Below, one piece after another: positions 1-15,100 of a stretch of 64,000 nucleotides of DNA (positions within the stretch are counted from its first letter, which is position 1; every line of letters begins with the position of its first letter). Origin of the DNA: Apostichopus japonicus. Taxonomy: Eukaryota; Echinodermata; Holothuroidea; Aspidochirotida; Stichopodidae. The stretch covers positions 32,244,554-32,308,553 of the forward strand of contig NC_092562.1 in NCBI RefSeq assembly GCF_037975245.1. Direction: 5' to 3'. Position numbers and translations under genes: made by a program. The notes under the pieces were generated by a model that was not told where the DNA came from, ran no database searches, and saw only the letters and a program-made list of their open reading frames with translations.

Positions 1-27
1 ATATTCCTTTGCCTCTGGCAAGGAATC
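1..27. repeat. Imperfect palindrome shared with 25588-25614
   Basis: The core ATTCCTTTGC...GCAAGGAAT forms a short inverted repeat at the very edge of the window, inside intron 12. The same 26-bp sequence with one difference recurs in intron 2. It may be the terminus of a small dispersed element. Confidence 0.5.
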
Positions 28-55
28 AGATACAGAGTGAAAGATATTTAGTCAC

Positions 56-189
56 CTTCTCAATCACTTCTGCTGTTCCACTTGTGTCAGGATAATACAA
101 AATATAGCCTTGTATCACTGGCTTGAGCCTATCCCAGATGAACCGTCCATTGGTTTGGTTGAGTAAGTTATTCACCCAGTCACATTGTG
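56..189 (-). CDS. ABCA exon 12 (residues 469-513)
   Basis: Acceptor TTTCCTAATAG and donor GAGAAG|GTGACT. It encodes CDWVNNLLNQTNGRFIWDRL, then KPVIQGYILYYPDTSGTAEV. This is the closest family match in the window: ABCA1 has a CND...[23 protein letters not shown] stretch. It enters in phase 1 and leaves in phase 0. The gene continues beyond position 1. Confidence 0.96.
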
Positions 190-3100
190 CTATTAGGAAA
201 GGAAGGAAGCATGTTAAACGAGTAATGTAAATAAATCACTAAATAATACATTGCACTTTGCTCAAAAGATCATGCAATGATTCAAGCACTTGCCATGTAT
301 TTAGTAAGACCCCATTAAATACATCACTATCTCATGAAACACCTCACCTCCCATCAAATTTCACATTGTTCGACTTCATTGCCCCCTACTCACCATATCA
401 GAATTAAAAATGTAAGTATGTCACTTATAGATCTGTTGCACAATACATTAGAGATCATGCAATGATTCAAGCACTTGCCATGTATTTAGTAAGACCCCAT
501 TAAATACCTCACTATCTCATGAAACACCTGACCTCCCATCAAATTTCACATTGTTCAACTTCATTGCCCCCTACTCACCATATCAGAATTAAGAATGTAA
601 GTATGTGACTTATTCATCTGTTGCACAATACATTAGAGATCATGCAATGATTCAAACACTTGCCATGTATTTAGTAAGACCCCATTAACATTGGTTGTCT
701 GCTTATTGTGTTAAAAACACTTTTAATGAAGTGAAGGTACATGAAACAGACCATTCACAGTGTAATAATACATAATGTTATTGCTCTAATGATCAGTAAA
801 AACCACACACTCCTCCCCTGGAATAGACCATTCACAGTGTAATAATACATAATATTATTGCTCTAAAGACTAGTAAAACCACACACTCCTCCGCTGGAAT
901 AGACCATTCACACTGTAATAATACATGTTATTGCTCTAAAGACTAGTAAAACCACACACTCCTCCACTGGAATAGACCATTCACAGTGTAATAATACATA
1001 ATGTTATTGCTCTAAAGACTATTAAAACCACACACTCTTCCACTGGAATAGACCATTCACAGTGTAATAATATATAATATTATTGCTCTAAAGACTAGTA
1101 AAACCACACACTCCTCCACTGGAATAGACCATTCACACTGTAATAATACATGTTATTGCTCTAAAGACTAGTAAAACCACACACTCCTCCACTGGAATAG
1201 ACCATTCACAGTGTAATAATACATAATATTATTGCTCTAAAGACTAGTTCAACCACACACTCTTCCACTGGAATAGACCATTCACAGTGTAATAATACAT
1301 AATGTTATTGCTCTAAAGACTAGTAAAACCACACACTCCTCCACTGGAATAGACCATTCACACTGTAATAATACATGTTATTGCTCTAAAGACTAGTAAA
1401 ACCACACACTCCTCCACTGGAATAGACCATTCACAGTGTAATAATACATAATGTTATTGCTCTAAAGACTAGTAAAACCACACACTCCTCCACTGGAATA
1501 GACCATTCACAGTGTAATAATACATAATGTTATTGCTCTAAAGACTATTAAAACCACACACTCCTCCACTGGAATAGACCATTCACACTGTAATAATACA
1601 TAATGTTATTGCTCTAAAGACTAGTAAAACCACACACTCCTCCACTGGAATAGACAATTCCCAGTGTAATAATACATAATGTTATTGCTCTAAAGACTAG
1701 TAAAACCACACACTCCTCCACTGGAATAGACAATTCCCAGTGTAATTACACTTTTGTTGAGGTTTTTATTCTGCCTGGCATTGATCATTTAGTTTTGTCA
1801 GTCTCTGGAAGTAGCTGATTGATTGCAGCCACAAATGCATTATCGATGCATTTGAATTTCACAACTCTCGGCTCTTTAACAGTTCTGCTCTCTGGTATTA
1901 AGGAAGAGTAAGCATATATTGTTAAATACTTTCTACTTATTACCCTGGAAGTAAGCAAATATTGTTGAATACTTACAACTTATTATTTTGGAAGTAAGCA
2001 AATATTGTTGAATACTCACTACTTATTATTCTGGAAGCTGAATTTCTATGAACTTGTCAACTCTTTCAGTTTCTTAATTTTTTTTGTAAGCTTCTACCAT
2101 CACAAAATTGTTCTAATCTTTTCCTTTGCTCATATCAAGGTATGAAATATGATGTGACTCACACATCTGCTGGCCATTCTCGTCAGGGTCCTCTTTGTCA
2201 CCACCAGAAGCAACATTTTTAAGACCACCAGCTTGAAAGGATGACCCAGCAGAACCACTACTGCTGTTTGATGTTAGGGCATCAAATATTGTTCCCGTCA
2301 GATTACCACAGAAGAATTCTTGATTATCTGTGACATTAGTAAGCTGTGCTATGTCAACCAATAGATTCTGAAAACTCTGTAAATCTTCAATCTACAGAAA
2401 AAATGGATAAGCATTAGTTTAAATTATTATATGGATCATTATTATTTTAATTATTAAATGGAAAGTCATTGTCACATTTGATCTACACATGAACTATTTG
2501 ATCAGCAACAAGGAATGGTTGCATTGTTTTTTTCTTTGATAAATTAAAATTTATCCCGCATGTAAATGAGACACACCAAACCATCACTAAATAACCAAAG
2601 AAATGCACCAAACCATCACAAGGCTATGAAAAAGACACTTGCCACTCACTTGACAACCAAAAGACACACCACCCCATCACTAGGCACCCAAAAAACACAC
2701 AACCCCATCACTAGGCAACCAAAAAACACACAACCCCATTACTAGGCAACCAAAAGACACACCACCCCATCACTAGGCACCCAAAAAACACACAACCCCA
2801 TCACTAGGCAACCAAAAAACACACAACCCCATCACTAGGCACCCAAAAAACAAACAACCCCATCACTAGGCAACCAAAAAACACAAAACCCCATCACTAG
2901 GCACCCAAAAAACATACAACCCAATCACTAGGCAACCAAAAGACACACAACCCAATCACCAGGCAACCAAAAAACACACAACCCCATCACTAGGCATCCA
3001 AAAAACACACAACCCCATCACTAGGCAACCAAAAAACACACAACCCCATCACAAGGCAACCAAAAGACACACCACCCCATCACTAGGCACCCAAAAAACA

Positions 3101-6100
3101 CACAACCCCATCACAAGGCAACCAAAAGACACACCACCCCATCACTAGGCACCCAAAAAACACACAACCCCATCACTAGGCAACCAAAAAACACACAACC
3201 CAATCACTAGGCACCCAAAAAACACTCAACCCCATCACAAGGCAACCAAAAACACACAACCCCATCACTAGGCACCCAAAAAACACACAACCCCATCACT
3301 AGGCAACCAAAAAACACACAACCCAATCACTAGGCAACCAAAAGACACACCACCCCATCACTAGGCAACCACAAAACACACAACCCAATCACTAGGCACC
3401 CAAAAAACACACAACCCCATCACTAGGCAACCAAAAAACACACAACCCAATCACCAGGCAACCAAAAGACACACCACCCCATCACTAGGCACCCAAAAAA
3501 CACACAACCCCATCACTAGGCAACCAAAAAACACACAACCCAATCACTAGGCAACCAAAAGACACACCACCCCATCACTAGGCACCCAAAAAACACACAA
3601 CCCCATCACTAGGCACCCAAAAAACACACAACCCCATCACTAGGCAACCAAAAAACACACAACCCAATCACCAGGCAACCAAAAGACACACCACCCCATC
3701 ACTAGGCACCCAAAAAACACACAACCCCATCACTAGGCACCCAAAAAACACACAACCCCATCACTAGGCACCCAAAAAACACACAACCCCATCACTAGGC
3801 AACCAAAAAACACACAACCCAATCACCAGGCAACCAAAAGACACACCACCCCATCACTAGGCACCCAAAAAACACACAACCCCATCACTAGGCAACCAAA
3901 AAACACACAACCCAATCACTAGGCAACCAAAAGACACACCACCCCATCACTAGGCACCCAAAAAACACACAACCCCATCACTAGGCACCCAAAAAACACA
4001 CAACCCCATCACTAGGCAACCAAAAAACACACAACCCAATCACCAGGCAACCAAAAGACACACCACCCCATCACTAGGCACCCAAAAAACACACAACCCC
4101 ATCACTAGGCACCCACAAAACACACAACCCCATCACTAGGCACCCACAAAACACACAACCCCATCACTAGGCACCCAAAAAACACACAACCCCATCACTA
4201 GGCACCCAAAAAACACACAACCCCATCACTAGGCAACCAAAAAACACACAACCCCATCACTAGGCAACCGAAATACACACCACCCCATCACTAGGCAACC
4301 ACAAAACACACAACCCAATCACTAGGCACCCAAAAAACACACAACCCCATCACTAGGCAACCAAAAAACACACAACCCAATCACCAGGCAACCAAAAGAC
4401 ACACCACCCCATCACTAGGCACCCAAAAAACACACAACCCCATCACTAGGCAACCAAAAAACACACAACCCAATCACTAGGCAACCAAAAGACACACCAC
4501 CCCATCACTAGGCACCCAAAAAACACACAACCCCATCACTAGGCACCCAAAAAACACACAACCCCATCACTAGGCAACCAAAAAACACACAACCCAATCA
4601 CCAGGCAACCAAAAGACACACCACCCCATCACTAGGCACCCAAAAAACACACAACCCCATCACTAGGCACCCAAAAAACACACAACCCCATCACTAGGCA
4701 CCCAAAAAACACACAACCCCATCACTAGGCAACCAAAAAACACACAACCCAATCACCAGGCAACCAAAAGACACACCACCCCATCACTAGGCACCCAAAA
4801 AACACACAACCCCATCACTAGGCAACCAAAAAACACACAACCCAATCACTAGGCAACCAAAAGACACACCACCCCATCACTAGGCAACCAAAAAACACAC
4901 AACCCCATCACTAGGCACCCAAAAAACACACAACCCCATCACTAGGCAACCAAAAAACACACAACCCAATCACCAGGCAACCAAAAGACACACCACCCCA
5001 TCACTAGGCACCCAAAAAACACACAACCCCATCACTAGGCACCCACAAAACACACAACCCCATCACTAGGCACCCAAAAAACACACAACCCCATCACTAG
5101 GCACCCAAAAAACACACAACCCCATCACTAGGCAACCAAAAAACACACAACCCCATCACTAGGCAACCGAAATACACACCACCCCATCACTAGGCACCCA
5201 AAAAACACACAACCCCATCACTAGGCACCCAAAAAACACACAACCCCATCACTAGGCAACCAAAAAACACACAACCCAATCACCAGGCAACCAAAAGACA
5301 CACCACCCCATCACTAGGCAACCACAAAACACAACCCAATCACTAGGCAACAAGAATCTCATCTCCTTTCAGTGATACTGAATGGGTACTGAGATGACTG
5401 TGTTCATTACAATTAATCTCATCTCCTTTCAGTGATACTGAATGGGTACTGAGCTGACTGTGTTCATTACAATTAATCTCATCTCCTTTCAGTGATACTG
5501 AATGGGTACTGAGATGACTGTGTTCACTACAATTAATCTCATCTCCTTTCAGTGATATTGAATGGGTACTTCCCTATGATTCTCCAACCAATCCACCTTT
5601 TCTTGAGAATCCAAAAGGAAACCTGTCCAACTGAGTAAATAGAAGCAGTTAACAGATGTTAATAAAAAGATGAAAGAAATAACTTACATCCTTCATCAGC
5701 TTCTGCAGCTGCTCTTGGGCTTGGTCTTCTAGGCTATCATTAGAATCAATAGGCTGTATACAAGTAAATGGAAGAGTTAAATTAACAGGTCAACAGCAGC
5801 ACAAGAACGGTCAAAACATCACCACCAATGGTACTACAATAGGCAAGATATAGTACTACTCAACACCATTTTAAGCATCAACAGAATAACATATCAACAG
5901 AATTATGATAAGCATCAACAGAATAACATTTAGTATTCAACAGTATTATGATAAGTATCAACAGAATAGCATTTCAATAGTATTATGATAAGCATCAACA
6001 GAATAATATTTTAATATTCAACAGTATTATGAAGTATCAACAGAATAACATATCAACAGAATTATGATAAGCATCAACAGAATAACATTTAGTATTCAAC

Positions 6101-9100
6101 AGTATTATGATAAGTATCAACAGAATAGCATTTCAATAGTATTATGACAAGCATCAACAGAATAATATTTTAATATTCAACAGTATTATGAAGTATCAAC
6201 AGAATAGCAATTCAATAGTATTATGATAAGCATCAACAGAAAAACATTTAATATTCAACAGTATTATGAAGTATCAACAGAATAGCAATTCAATAGTATT
6301 ATAAGCATCAACAGAAAAACATCAACAGAAAAACATTTAGTATTCAACAGCATTATGATAAGCATCAACAGAATAACATGTAATATTAAACAGTACTACG
6401 ATAAGCATCAACAGAATAACATTTAGTATTCAACAGTGTAAAATGGATCAGTAGAAGAACATTTGAATACTCAACAGTTTTACAATGAGTATCGGAATTA
6501 GATTTAGTAATAAAGGGTATTGCAATCTATAGGCATCAACAGAATTACAATGCGCACTCAACAACAGTGTTAAAGTAGGCATTAACAGAATAACATATTA
6601 ATACTCAATCGTAATGACAAAATTTACAACTTAACACTCATTGGTATTACAACAAGCTCATCAGAAATAATAGCTAGTATTCATTGAACAGTACTGCATT
6701 AACAGTACTATAATTGTTGTTAAAAGTATAACAAGTAGCCATCTTAGTTATGTTACTTACAAGATCTGCAAGAGCTGATTTGTCGATATGTGATCGTAGT
6801 TCTTCTGAAAACTCATTTAGTTGGTCACTGGTGGCATTACACAGCTGTTTGCTTAATTCACTAATGTCTTCTTGTGTTGCACTGGGAAAGTAACTAGCCA
6901 GAGTTGTCTCATTACATACTTCACTGCTCATATTGCTACCGGACAACAGAAGCCTCATCTAGACAAAACATATACATGGCCTTGCTTTAAATGATCATAA
7001 CATTATATTATATTAGTAGACATTGGTGACTCTTTTACACTTAACACACTTTTGCTCAATTATTTCTAGAAGTAGAGGTCATAGTTATGAAAATGATGGC
7101 CCACTTCCTTATGAGATGACGTTAACTGTTAAAAGCAACATAAGTTTCACTCAAATGTTGATTTATCACTGAAATAATGGGCACTGTGTTTATTAGCTCA
7201 GTTACATTATCAGACATGACTTTTTGTTGGCTGCATTTACAGCCCATCACTGGCTGGTACAATACCTTGTACCTGGTCAGTTGGTCATCCCAGTTTATCA
7301 CGGTCAGACCTACCATATTAACATGTGGTCTCATGTATTTTATGTGAAAGCTACCAGAGCCCATCACTGGCTGGTACAATACCTTGTACCTGGTCAGTTG
7401 GTCATCCCAGTTTATCACGGTCAGACCTACCATATAAACATGCGGTCTCATGTATTTTATGTGAAAGCTACCAGAGCCCATCACTGGCTGGTATAATACC
7501 TTGTACCTGGTCAGTTGGTCATCCCAGTTTATCACGGTCAGACCTACCATATTAACATGTGGTCTCATGTATTTTATGTGAAAGCTACCAGAGCCCATCA
7601 CTGGCTGGTATAATACCTTGTACCTGGTCAGTTGTTCATCTCACTTTATCACGGTCAGACCTACCATATTAACATGTGGTCTCATGTATTTATGTGAAAG
7701 CTACCAGAGCCCATCACTGGCTGGTACAATACCTTGTACCTGGTCAGTTGGTCATCCCAGTTTATCACGGTCAGACCTACCATATTAACATGTGGTCTCA
7801 TGTATTTTATGTGAAAGCTACCAGAGCCCATCACTGGCTGGTATAATACCTTGTACCTGGTCAGTTGTTCATCTCACTTTATCACGGTCAGACCTACCAT
7901 ATTAACATGTGGTCTCATGTATTTATGTGAAAGCTACCAGAGCCCATCACTGGCTGGTACAATACCTTGTACCTGGTCAGTTGGTCATCCCAGTTTATCA
8001 CGGTCAGACCTACCATATTAACATGTGGTCTCATGTATTTTATGTGAAAGCTACCAGAGTACAAGTGTTCATCGGGTATGTTTACATTTTTAGGTGTAGC
8101 TTTACTCTGTGTTAATGTCATTTGCTGTAGTACAAAAAACCAAGACAGAATTTTTGTAATTGTACTTAGTATGCAAATAAAAAATCTATAAACTGTGCTT
8201 CAAGAAATCCCAAAACTTACCAGGTTTGGATATATAAAAGTGAGAAGCTTACCTGTCTCGTCACAACCAATAAGAATCTTATTCAAAAAGTTTGATCTAA
8301 GCACTATTGTGTGTATGTATGTATGTATGAATGTGTGTATGTATGTATTGAAATAATATCTAATGAAATATGAAATTATATCTATTGATGGCAGAATGAG
8401 AAGAGGGTTCATAAAAGGTTACCTATTCACTATAGTCACAGTAGAGTGCTGAGTGCTGAGGTTGTGAGGAGACAGGTAAGCGAGAAGTTAAGTAAATAAA
8501 TGGGCAATATATTGCATTGAACTGGAATTCAATATATTGCATTTAACTGGAATTCAATATATTGCATTTAACTGGAATTCAATATATTGCATTTAACTGG
8601 AATTCAATATATTGCATTTAACTGGAATTCAATATATTGCATTTAACTGGAATTCAATATATTCCATTTAACTGGAATTCAATATATTGCATTTAACTGG
8701 AATTCAATATATTGCATTTAACTGGAATTCAATATATTCCATTTAACTGGAATTCAATATATTGCATTTAACTGGAATTCAATATATTGCATTTAACTGG
8801 AATTCAATATATTGCATTTAACTGGAATTCAATATATTCCATTTAACTGGAATTCAATATATTCCATTTAACTGGAATTCAATATATTCCATTTAACTGG
8901 AATTCAATATATTCCATTTAACTGGAATTCAATATATTCCATTTAACTGGAATTCAATATATTCCATTTAACTGGAATTTTATCATTCCATTTACACTTA
9001 CGTATCAACAACTTGCTGATAGAGAGATTATTGTGATAGAACTTTTGCTCGGCGATCCTTAAGTAACAAGTACTTAGCCCTTTCATAAAAATTGACAAAC

Positions 9101-12100
9101 TTGTTCTCCCAAACAATCATGCAAGCAAACTACTCCATTCCTATTCATATTTGAAACTCAACCAATCAAATCATCTCTTCCATGTGACGTCAAACAAAAA
9201 CAAACACTCCTGTTTTACTTGTAATACGTACATCGATGTACTTTACTACTAGTTGTAGCTGAACCATGCATACAGCCTACACAATATACTGCTCTGTACT
9301 ATACTGTGTATTGATATTATATAATGAACTTGCACATACTACTTAGCATTCACCAATGCACTAAAGAAATGATAAAGCTACTATTGAAAGTTCTGTTGGC
9401 ATTTTGCACATTGTTCTCATCCATATAGCATTTCCGTACACAGATTAGGCATTCGGCCTTCGGTATAATCCACCTTTTGTTCCGAAAATTTCGCTGTCTT
9501 GGCAAGGCTACAGTAACGTTAACATGTTGCTCAATTTGGCGAATCAGGGTTCCAGGACTCTGTGTATTTGTCAGTCACCTCCGAAACAGACTTGATTCAT
9601 GATAAACAACCAACAATGAGCTTGGTTTTTTCTGTAAACTGTGATTGTTTTAGTCATGATTTCTGAGTTTATATTTTAATGTTGTTTCATGTTACAATAT
9701 AAAGGGTTTAATATCAGGAAAGTGGTAATCATTGCTAAATAAACAGATTTTCAACACAATTTGCTCCTTAAGTAAATGTCCAAAAACCAGGATGGTTAAC
9801 AAACATTGCTATGCAACTAAATCTGGCTTTCCTATCACATAGTCTCCAAGGAAGTTGACATTTCACTTATTACTTCCTGAAGTAGTTGCATTAAGCATTG
9901 CAACAGTTATTGACTGGGAAAAAGGAAACACTTATCTTCAAGTTTACATAACACTCTTCCATTTAGTACCATAAATGCTGCCTGACTTGTGCTGTTATCT
10001 GATACCAAATACAGTGCTGACTACTGAAAAGAATTCCTAGATGCAAGAATGATTCCATTCATTTATAACTATGGCTAGTAAACTCTGCATCCTGTTTGGT
10101 TGTTATGTAGTGATTGCATAGTGCATACAAGGAACACACAAACAACAAATACTTTAATTATTCCTTCAAATATGTAAAGGTTCCCTTCACTGGTTGTTAT
10201 TAAAGTATCGGTACCTTGTAGTATTTTGTAGGTAACAGTACTTACAGGCTAACAATACTTAAATGCTATCATGATTAGTGCTGCAACCAATATTGCTTCT
10301 ATTGGGTTTTGCCAATAACCAATATTCTAAATCCCACTTGATTGCTGCTCTCATTCAATGTTGTTTCTTACCGAAAGTATAAAGTATACCAGCTGTGTGT
10401 AGCTGGCATGAATAGTACACATACCAAATATAACAGCTGTGTGTAGCTGGACTGACTAGTACTGTACACATACTAAATATAACTGCTGTGTGTAGCTGGA
10501 CTGAATAGTACACATACTAAATATAACAGCTGTGTGTAGCTGGACTGACTAGTACTGTACACATACTTAATATAACTGCTGTGTGTAGCTGGACTGAATA
10601 GTACACATACTAAATATAACAGCCGTGTGTAGCTGGACTGACTAGTACCCAAACTAAATATAACAGCTGTGTGTAGCTGGACTGACTAGTACTGTACACA
10701 TACTAAATATAACTGCTGTTTGTAGCTGGACTGAATAGTACACATACTAAATATAACAGCCGTGTGTAGCTGGACTGACTAGTACCCATACTAAATATAA
10801 CAGCTGTGTGTAGCTGGACTGAATCGTACACATACTAAATATAACAGCTGTGTGTAGCTGGACTGAATATTTCATTAGTGAGTATAATAGTCAAAATATG
10901 AAGCAACAAGTAGATCAAAACACACAAGATCTTTACCTCTCTAGGAGTGACAGATTCATTCAACAGGACGTATGATGACTGTGATGAAAGTCCCAAATCA
11001 TTTACCATGTAGCTCATTACTTCAGATGAATTGACCAGGATATCAGACAAAGCTGTTGAGATAACAATTAAAGCAATCCCAAGCTTGATCATTGCAATAG
11101 CAGTAATCAGTTTTTAAGCAGTTGAAGGTTGACAAAAAGCAGATAACGTTGTACTTTGTTTGCACTTAATGATTCCAATATAAACATAATTGCACAAAAG
11201 TATCACCTCTCACCACTTGAATTATTCTGTAATTGATGTAGTTGCTAACGGAAATTACAAAATACAGTAATTGATAAATATGTGATACACATTTCATGAC
11301 AGAAACATTGCAACAGTTTAAACATTGCCATTCATATGATAGACAAATCACTGCATGTTAGCTGTTGCAACCATATGAAAATCAGTTTAATGTAATTGTA
11401 CAGTTAATTTGTCCTTACATGAAACTAGACATTTAATGAGATTTCTACCTACGTGTTGATTTCAGAGATGCCATCTCATCACCATTCATCATCAGTCCCT
11501 ACAGATAGAAAACAGGAGTAGTATATAATCTGCTATATGCTTACAAAAATAGTCAAACATTTGGCTAACATTTAACTATTACATTAAAATAGAATGTAGG
11601 CACTAAAGGGAGAAGACAGATTAGTTCCTTCAGTGGTAAATTGCACATTACAACTGCATTACTTCGACTGGTGGGTGATTACTTCAATTGGTGGAAGCAG
11701 TCATTCCTTTAACTAATGGGTGAAAGGTTGGTGGCTGAGGGCATCAATTGAACTAGTGGATAAAGGGCTGGTGTCTCAAGTCTTTACAAGTCAATGGAGG
11801 GCTGGTGTCTCAAGTCCTTACAAGTCAATGGAGGGCTGGTGTCTCAAGTCTTTACAAGTCAATGGAGGGCTGGTGTCTCAAGTCCTTACAAGTCAATGGA
11901 GGGCTGGTGTCTCAAGTCCTTACAAGTCAATGGAGGGCTGGTGTCTCAAGTCCTTACAAGTCAATGGAGGGCTGGTGTCTCAAGTCCATACAAGTCAATG
12001 GAGGGCTGGTGTCTCAAGTCCATACAAGTCAATGGAGGGCTGGTGTCTCAAGTCCATACAAGTCAATGGAGGGCTGGTGTCTCAAGTCCATACAAGTCAA

Positions 12101-15100
12101 TGGAGGGCTGGTGTCTCAAGTCCTTACAAGTCAATGGAGGGCTGGTGTCTCAAGTCCATATAAGTCAATGGAGGGCTGGTGCCTCAAGTCCATACAAGTT
12201 AATGGAGGGCTGGTGTCTCAAGTCCATACAAGTCAATGGAGGGCTGGTGTCTCAAGTCTTTACTTAAATTAGTGGATGACAGGCTGCTGTCTAAAGTCAT
12301 TGTATTAACTTGTGGGTAAAGGCTGATGTCTCAAGTCATTAGTTTAGCTAATTGATGAAGGATTGGTGTCTAAAGTCATTATCAAATTAACAAATGGGGA
12401 AAGGGTGGTGTCTGAAGACATTACTCTGTGCTTGTTACTTTATTTGGTGGTAAATTCATCATATTGTTGCTAGAAGTAGCTGATACACATCTAATAGAAT
12501 AGGTTGCATTGATGCAATGTTTAAGTTTTGTCAACATGTTTAAATTCACTAACAATATTTAAGTATTGCAAACATCTGACATGAAAGCAGCAAATGAGAG
12601 TGAAGTCAATAAAATAACTGGGTGGCTGAAATCAGACAATCAACAAGCTATCAATCTGGATATGTTGGGAATGCAAATCTCAAATAATATCTCAAGATTG
12701 CCTGGGAGACAAACTAGAAAGAACCATGTACAGTACCGCTCACGTATAACTGGACATGTGTACGCGCACAGAATCGTATAAACACGTATAAACACGTACA
12801 CTCGCGTATAAACTCGTTGACAAAGAAATTGCCGCGTAGAGGCCGCGTAGACACCGCGTATAATCCCTCTACGAGTTTATACGAAGGAAATGCTATTGTG
12901 CTCAATGAATAGGGATTAAAGTCGCCGAAAGAGTTAGTGAGATGTTTAAAACAGCCGTTTCTTACATCGTAGTTTAAGACGTGATATTCACCTTGCAGCG
13001 AAGGGGACGAAGGTAAAGTGTTCGATGGCATAGAATGTTTTTTGTTAATTGGGTTTCTATTCAGTGTTTCTTTCCCCGACTTTATTTTTCAGTTGTAGAG
13101 GTTCTGTTCCACGGAGGATAAGTTTACTTTGAATTTTGAAGAATTCAAATCAACATTTTGAAGAAATAATAAAGTATTACTAAGCGTTTCTTTGTCAATT
13201 TTTATTTAATTTACCGTTGGTTCGCTTGAATGAAAAGAAAAAATTCCACCGAACAACTTTGAAGCAGGGCCGGTTAAAAACAAAACGTGTTTTTCGCCCG
13301 CGCAAGGGGCCTCCTTTTTCCTGAATCCCTGGGTGTCTATTCGGATTACAAGCAATCTAAACTATCATTAAATAATATTTTGTAAAGGAAGCCACGTATT
13401 CCGAACTAGTATTAAAGCAATGAAAAGAAAAAATAATGGCAGCCCATTTTTTTTTTCAGATTTAGTACGAGAAACATTATTTTATTTGAAAAAAAAAGAA
13501 CAACTCAAACGTATGGTAACTCTTTGTCGCAAGAAGTGTGTTATTGGAAAATATGTATTAAAAGAGGCAGAGAATTTGCCGCAAAACGGCGGACCTTTCA
13601 TATGAAAATATGTAAACCATCATTGAACATCCTGTTCTCCCTCAGTTGATTTGAGTAGGCCTATGCTAAAACAAAACTTTGAACAAAAAAAGAAGTGCTA
13701 CGTAAAAAAACTTACACTCCTTAGAATGTAGGAAAACAGTTTCCAATTGCATGACTTTTATCCTTGAATGTCCGTTTGCCAAATAAAAAACATTTAGGAT
13801 CCACAGACTGATTGGCCATGACAAAAGTGTTCGAGCACAATTTAAAATGGCGCTAAGATGCTTACCAGCTCCATTCATCTTGACATTATAAGAACCAGTT
13901 GTAACAGAAGAGTAAAGTCCACATATTCCAACAGTAAGTTTCATTTGAGGTTTTTCGTTTTCCCATGTCATGCGTACTAAAACGTGATCACCAAATATCC
14001 CAACTGCAGGTGCGCGCACGGAATATTGACTACCCTGGAAATCTAGGTCATGTCCAGGTTTCTGCTCACAAGCCTGACACCTGTTAATTTGCATTCCATT
14101 CTGACCTAACAAGGAGTTGTTACAACCCTAGCAAACTGCCAAAAACGTGCAACACTATATTAACCCGTCTCGTAAGAGAGGAGGGGTGGCCCAAGCAGTC
14201 TCCCAGGTACCTTGCTTAGCGCGTGTGAGCTCAACCTTTGCAGCAACGAGCTTTACCCTGGATTCCTGGAAGTACAAGTATGTTCGTGAGATTTTAAGCC
14301 CTGGGATTTGTTTCTCAATATGTTCAAATTTTGCGAATAACATTTCCTCATTGTCAAAAAACAAACTTGGATAACCATTGAAGATAAAAAAAAAGGAAAA
14401 TAACCGGACGATTGAACGGTGAGAAAATAATACACTTAACGTAGGGGGTAAAACGTTCGTAACATTTACATATTACTAGTACTTTCAGATGTTTCCAACT
14501 TTTTAAACAGTGTTACATTTCTTGGCGCCTTGTGTGTCTGGTAATGGCGGTACGTTCGGCGTTATCAATAAAAAGCTTAGCAACTTTTAAGGAGCTACGG
14601 GAGTGACATGTTAAAACATTGAAATTATTTTAAATAAGTGCAATACGTATCTCCGTGTTACATATTAAACATTAAACATTTTCGGTTGTGTCGGTAGGAG
14701 GTAAATAATAAAGTAACGATGCTGTAGTGTACCATATTTATATTCGTTGTTCAGTCTGGGATTTATTGGATTACTTCATGTGTACCGTTGTTTTGAAATA
14801 TTTTGCGCAACGTTTTGAGCCTAGGTAAAACAATATTTTTGTTGAACGGAAGCCACTTAGAACCAGGATAAGATATAGTGGGAATGGTTGGTTGTCACCC
14901 GACACCGATGGCCATTATCATCAATATGTCGATATTTCTCTTATTTTGTGTTACTGCTCCCCATTCCTTCTGCTTGAATTTTTGTTTCAAAAGGTTAGTA
15001 AATAGTTGTTGTACATTGAATGCTTTTGTCAAAACATGACGTTACTTCAATATATTTCTTTGCAGCAATTTTGTGTTCAAAGTTGTATCACCTTTGATTT

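Noticed and set aside
750-1747. CRISPR-like array
   Set aside because: Units are tandem without unique spacers, and the genome is eukaryotic.
6674-6958. Independent small minus-strand gene starting at the ATG at 6958
   Set aside because: The ATG directly follows a splice acceptor and the frame runs through a GTAAGT donor; it is ABCA exon 9.
7122-8121. Frames of 68-159 codons on both strands
   Set aside because: 117-bp tandem repeat, a multiple of three; peptides are exact repeats.
8200-8412. Extra ABCA exon ending at GACAGGTAAGC
   Set aside because: The GACAGGTAAG word belongs to DIRS termini found at several places, and exons 8 and 9 already join in phase.
11720-12272. Three overlapping plus-strand frames of about 150 codons
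   Set aside because: 34-bp minisatellite; the same peptide segments appear in all three frames.
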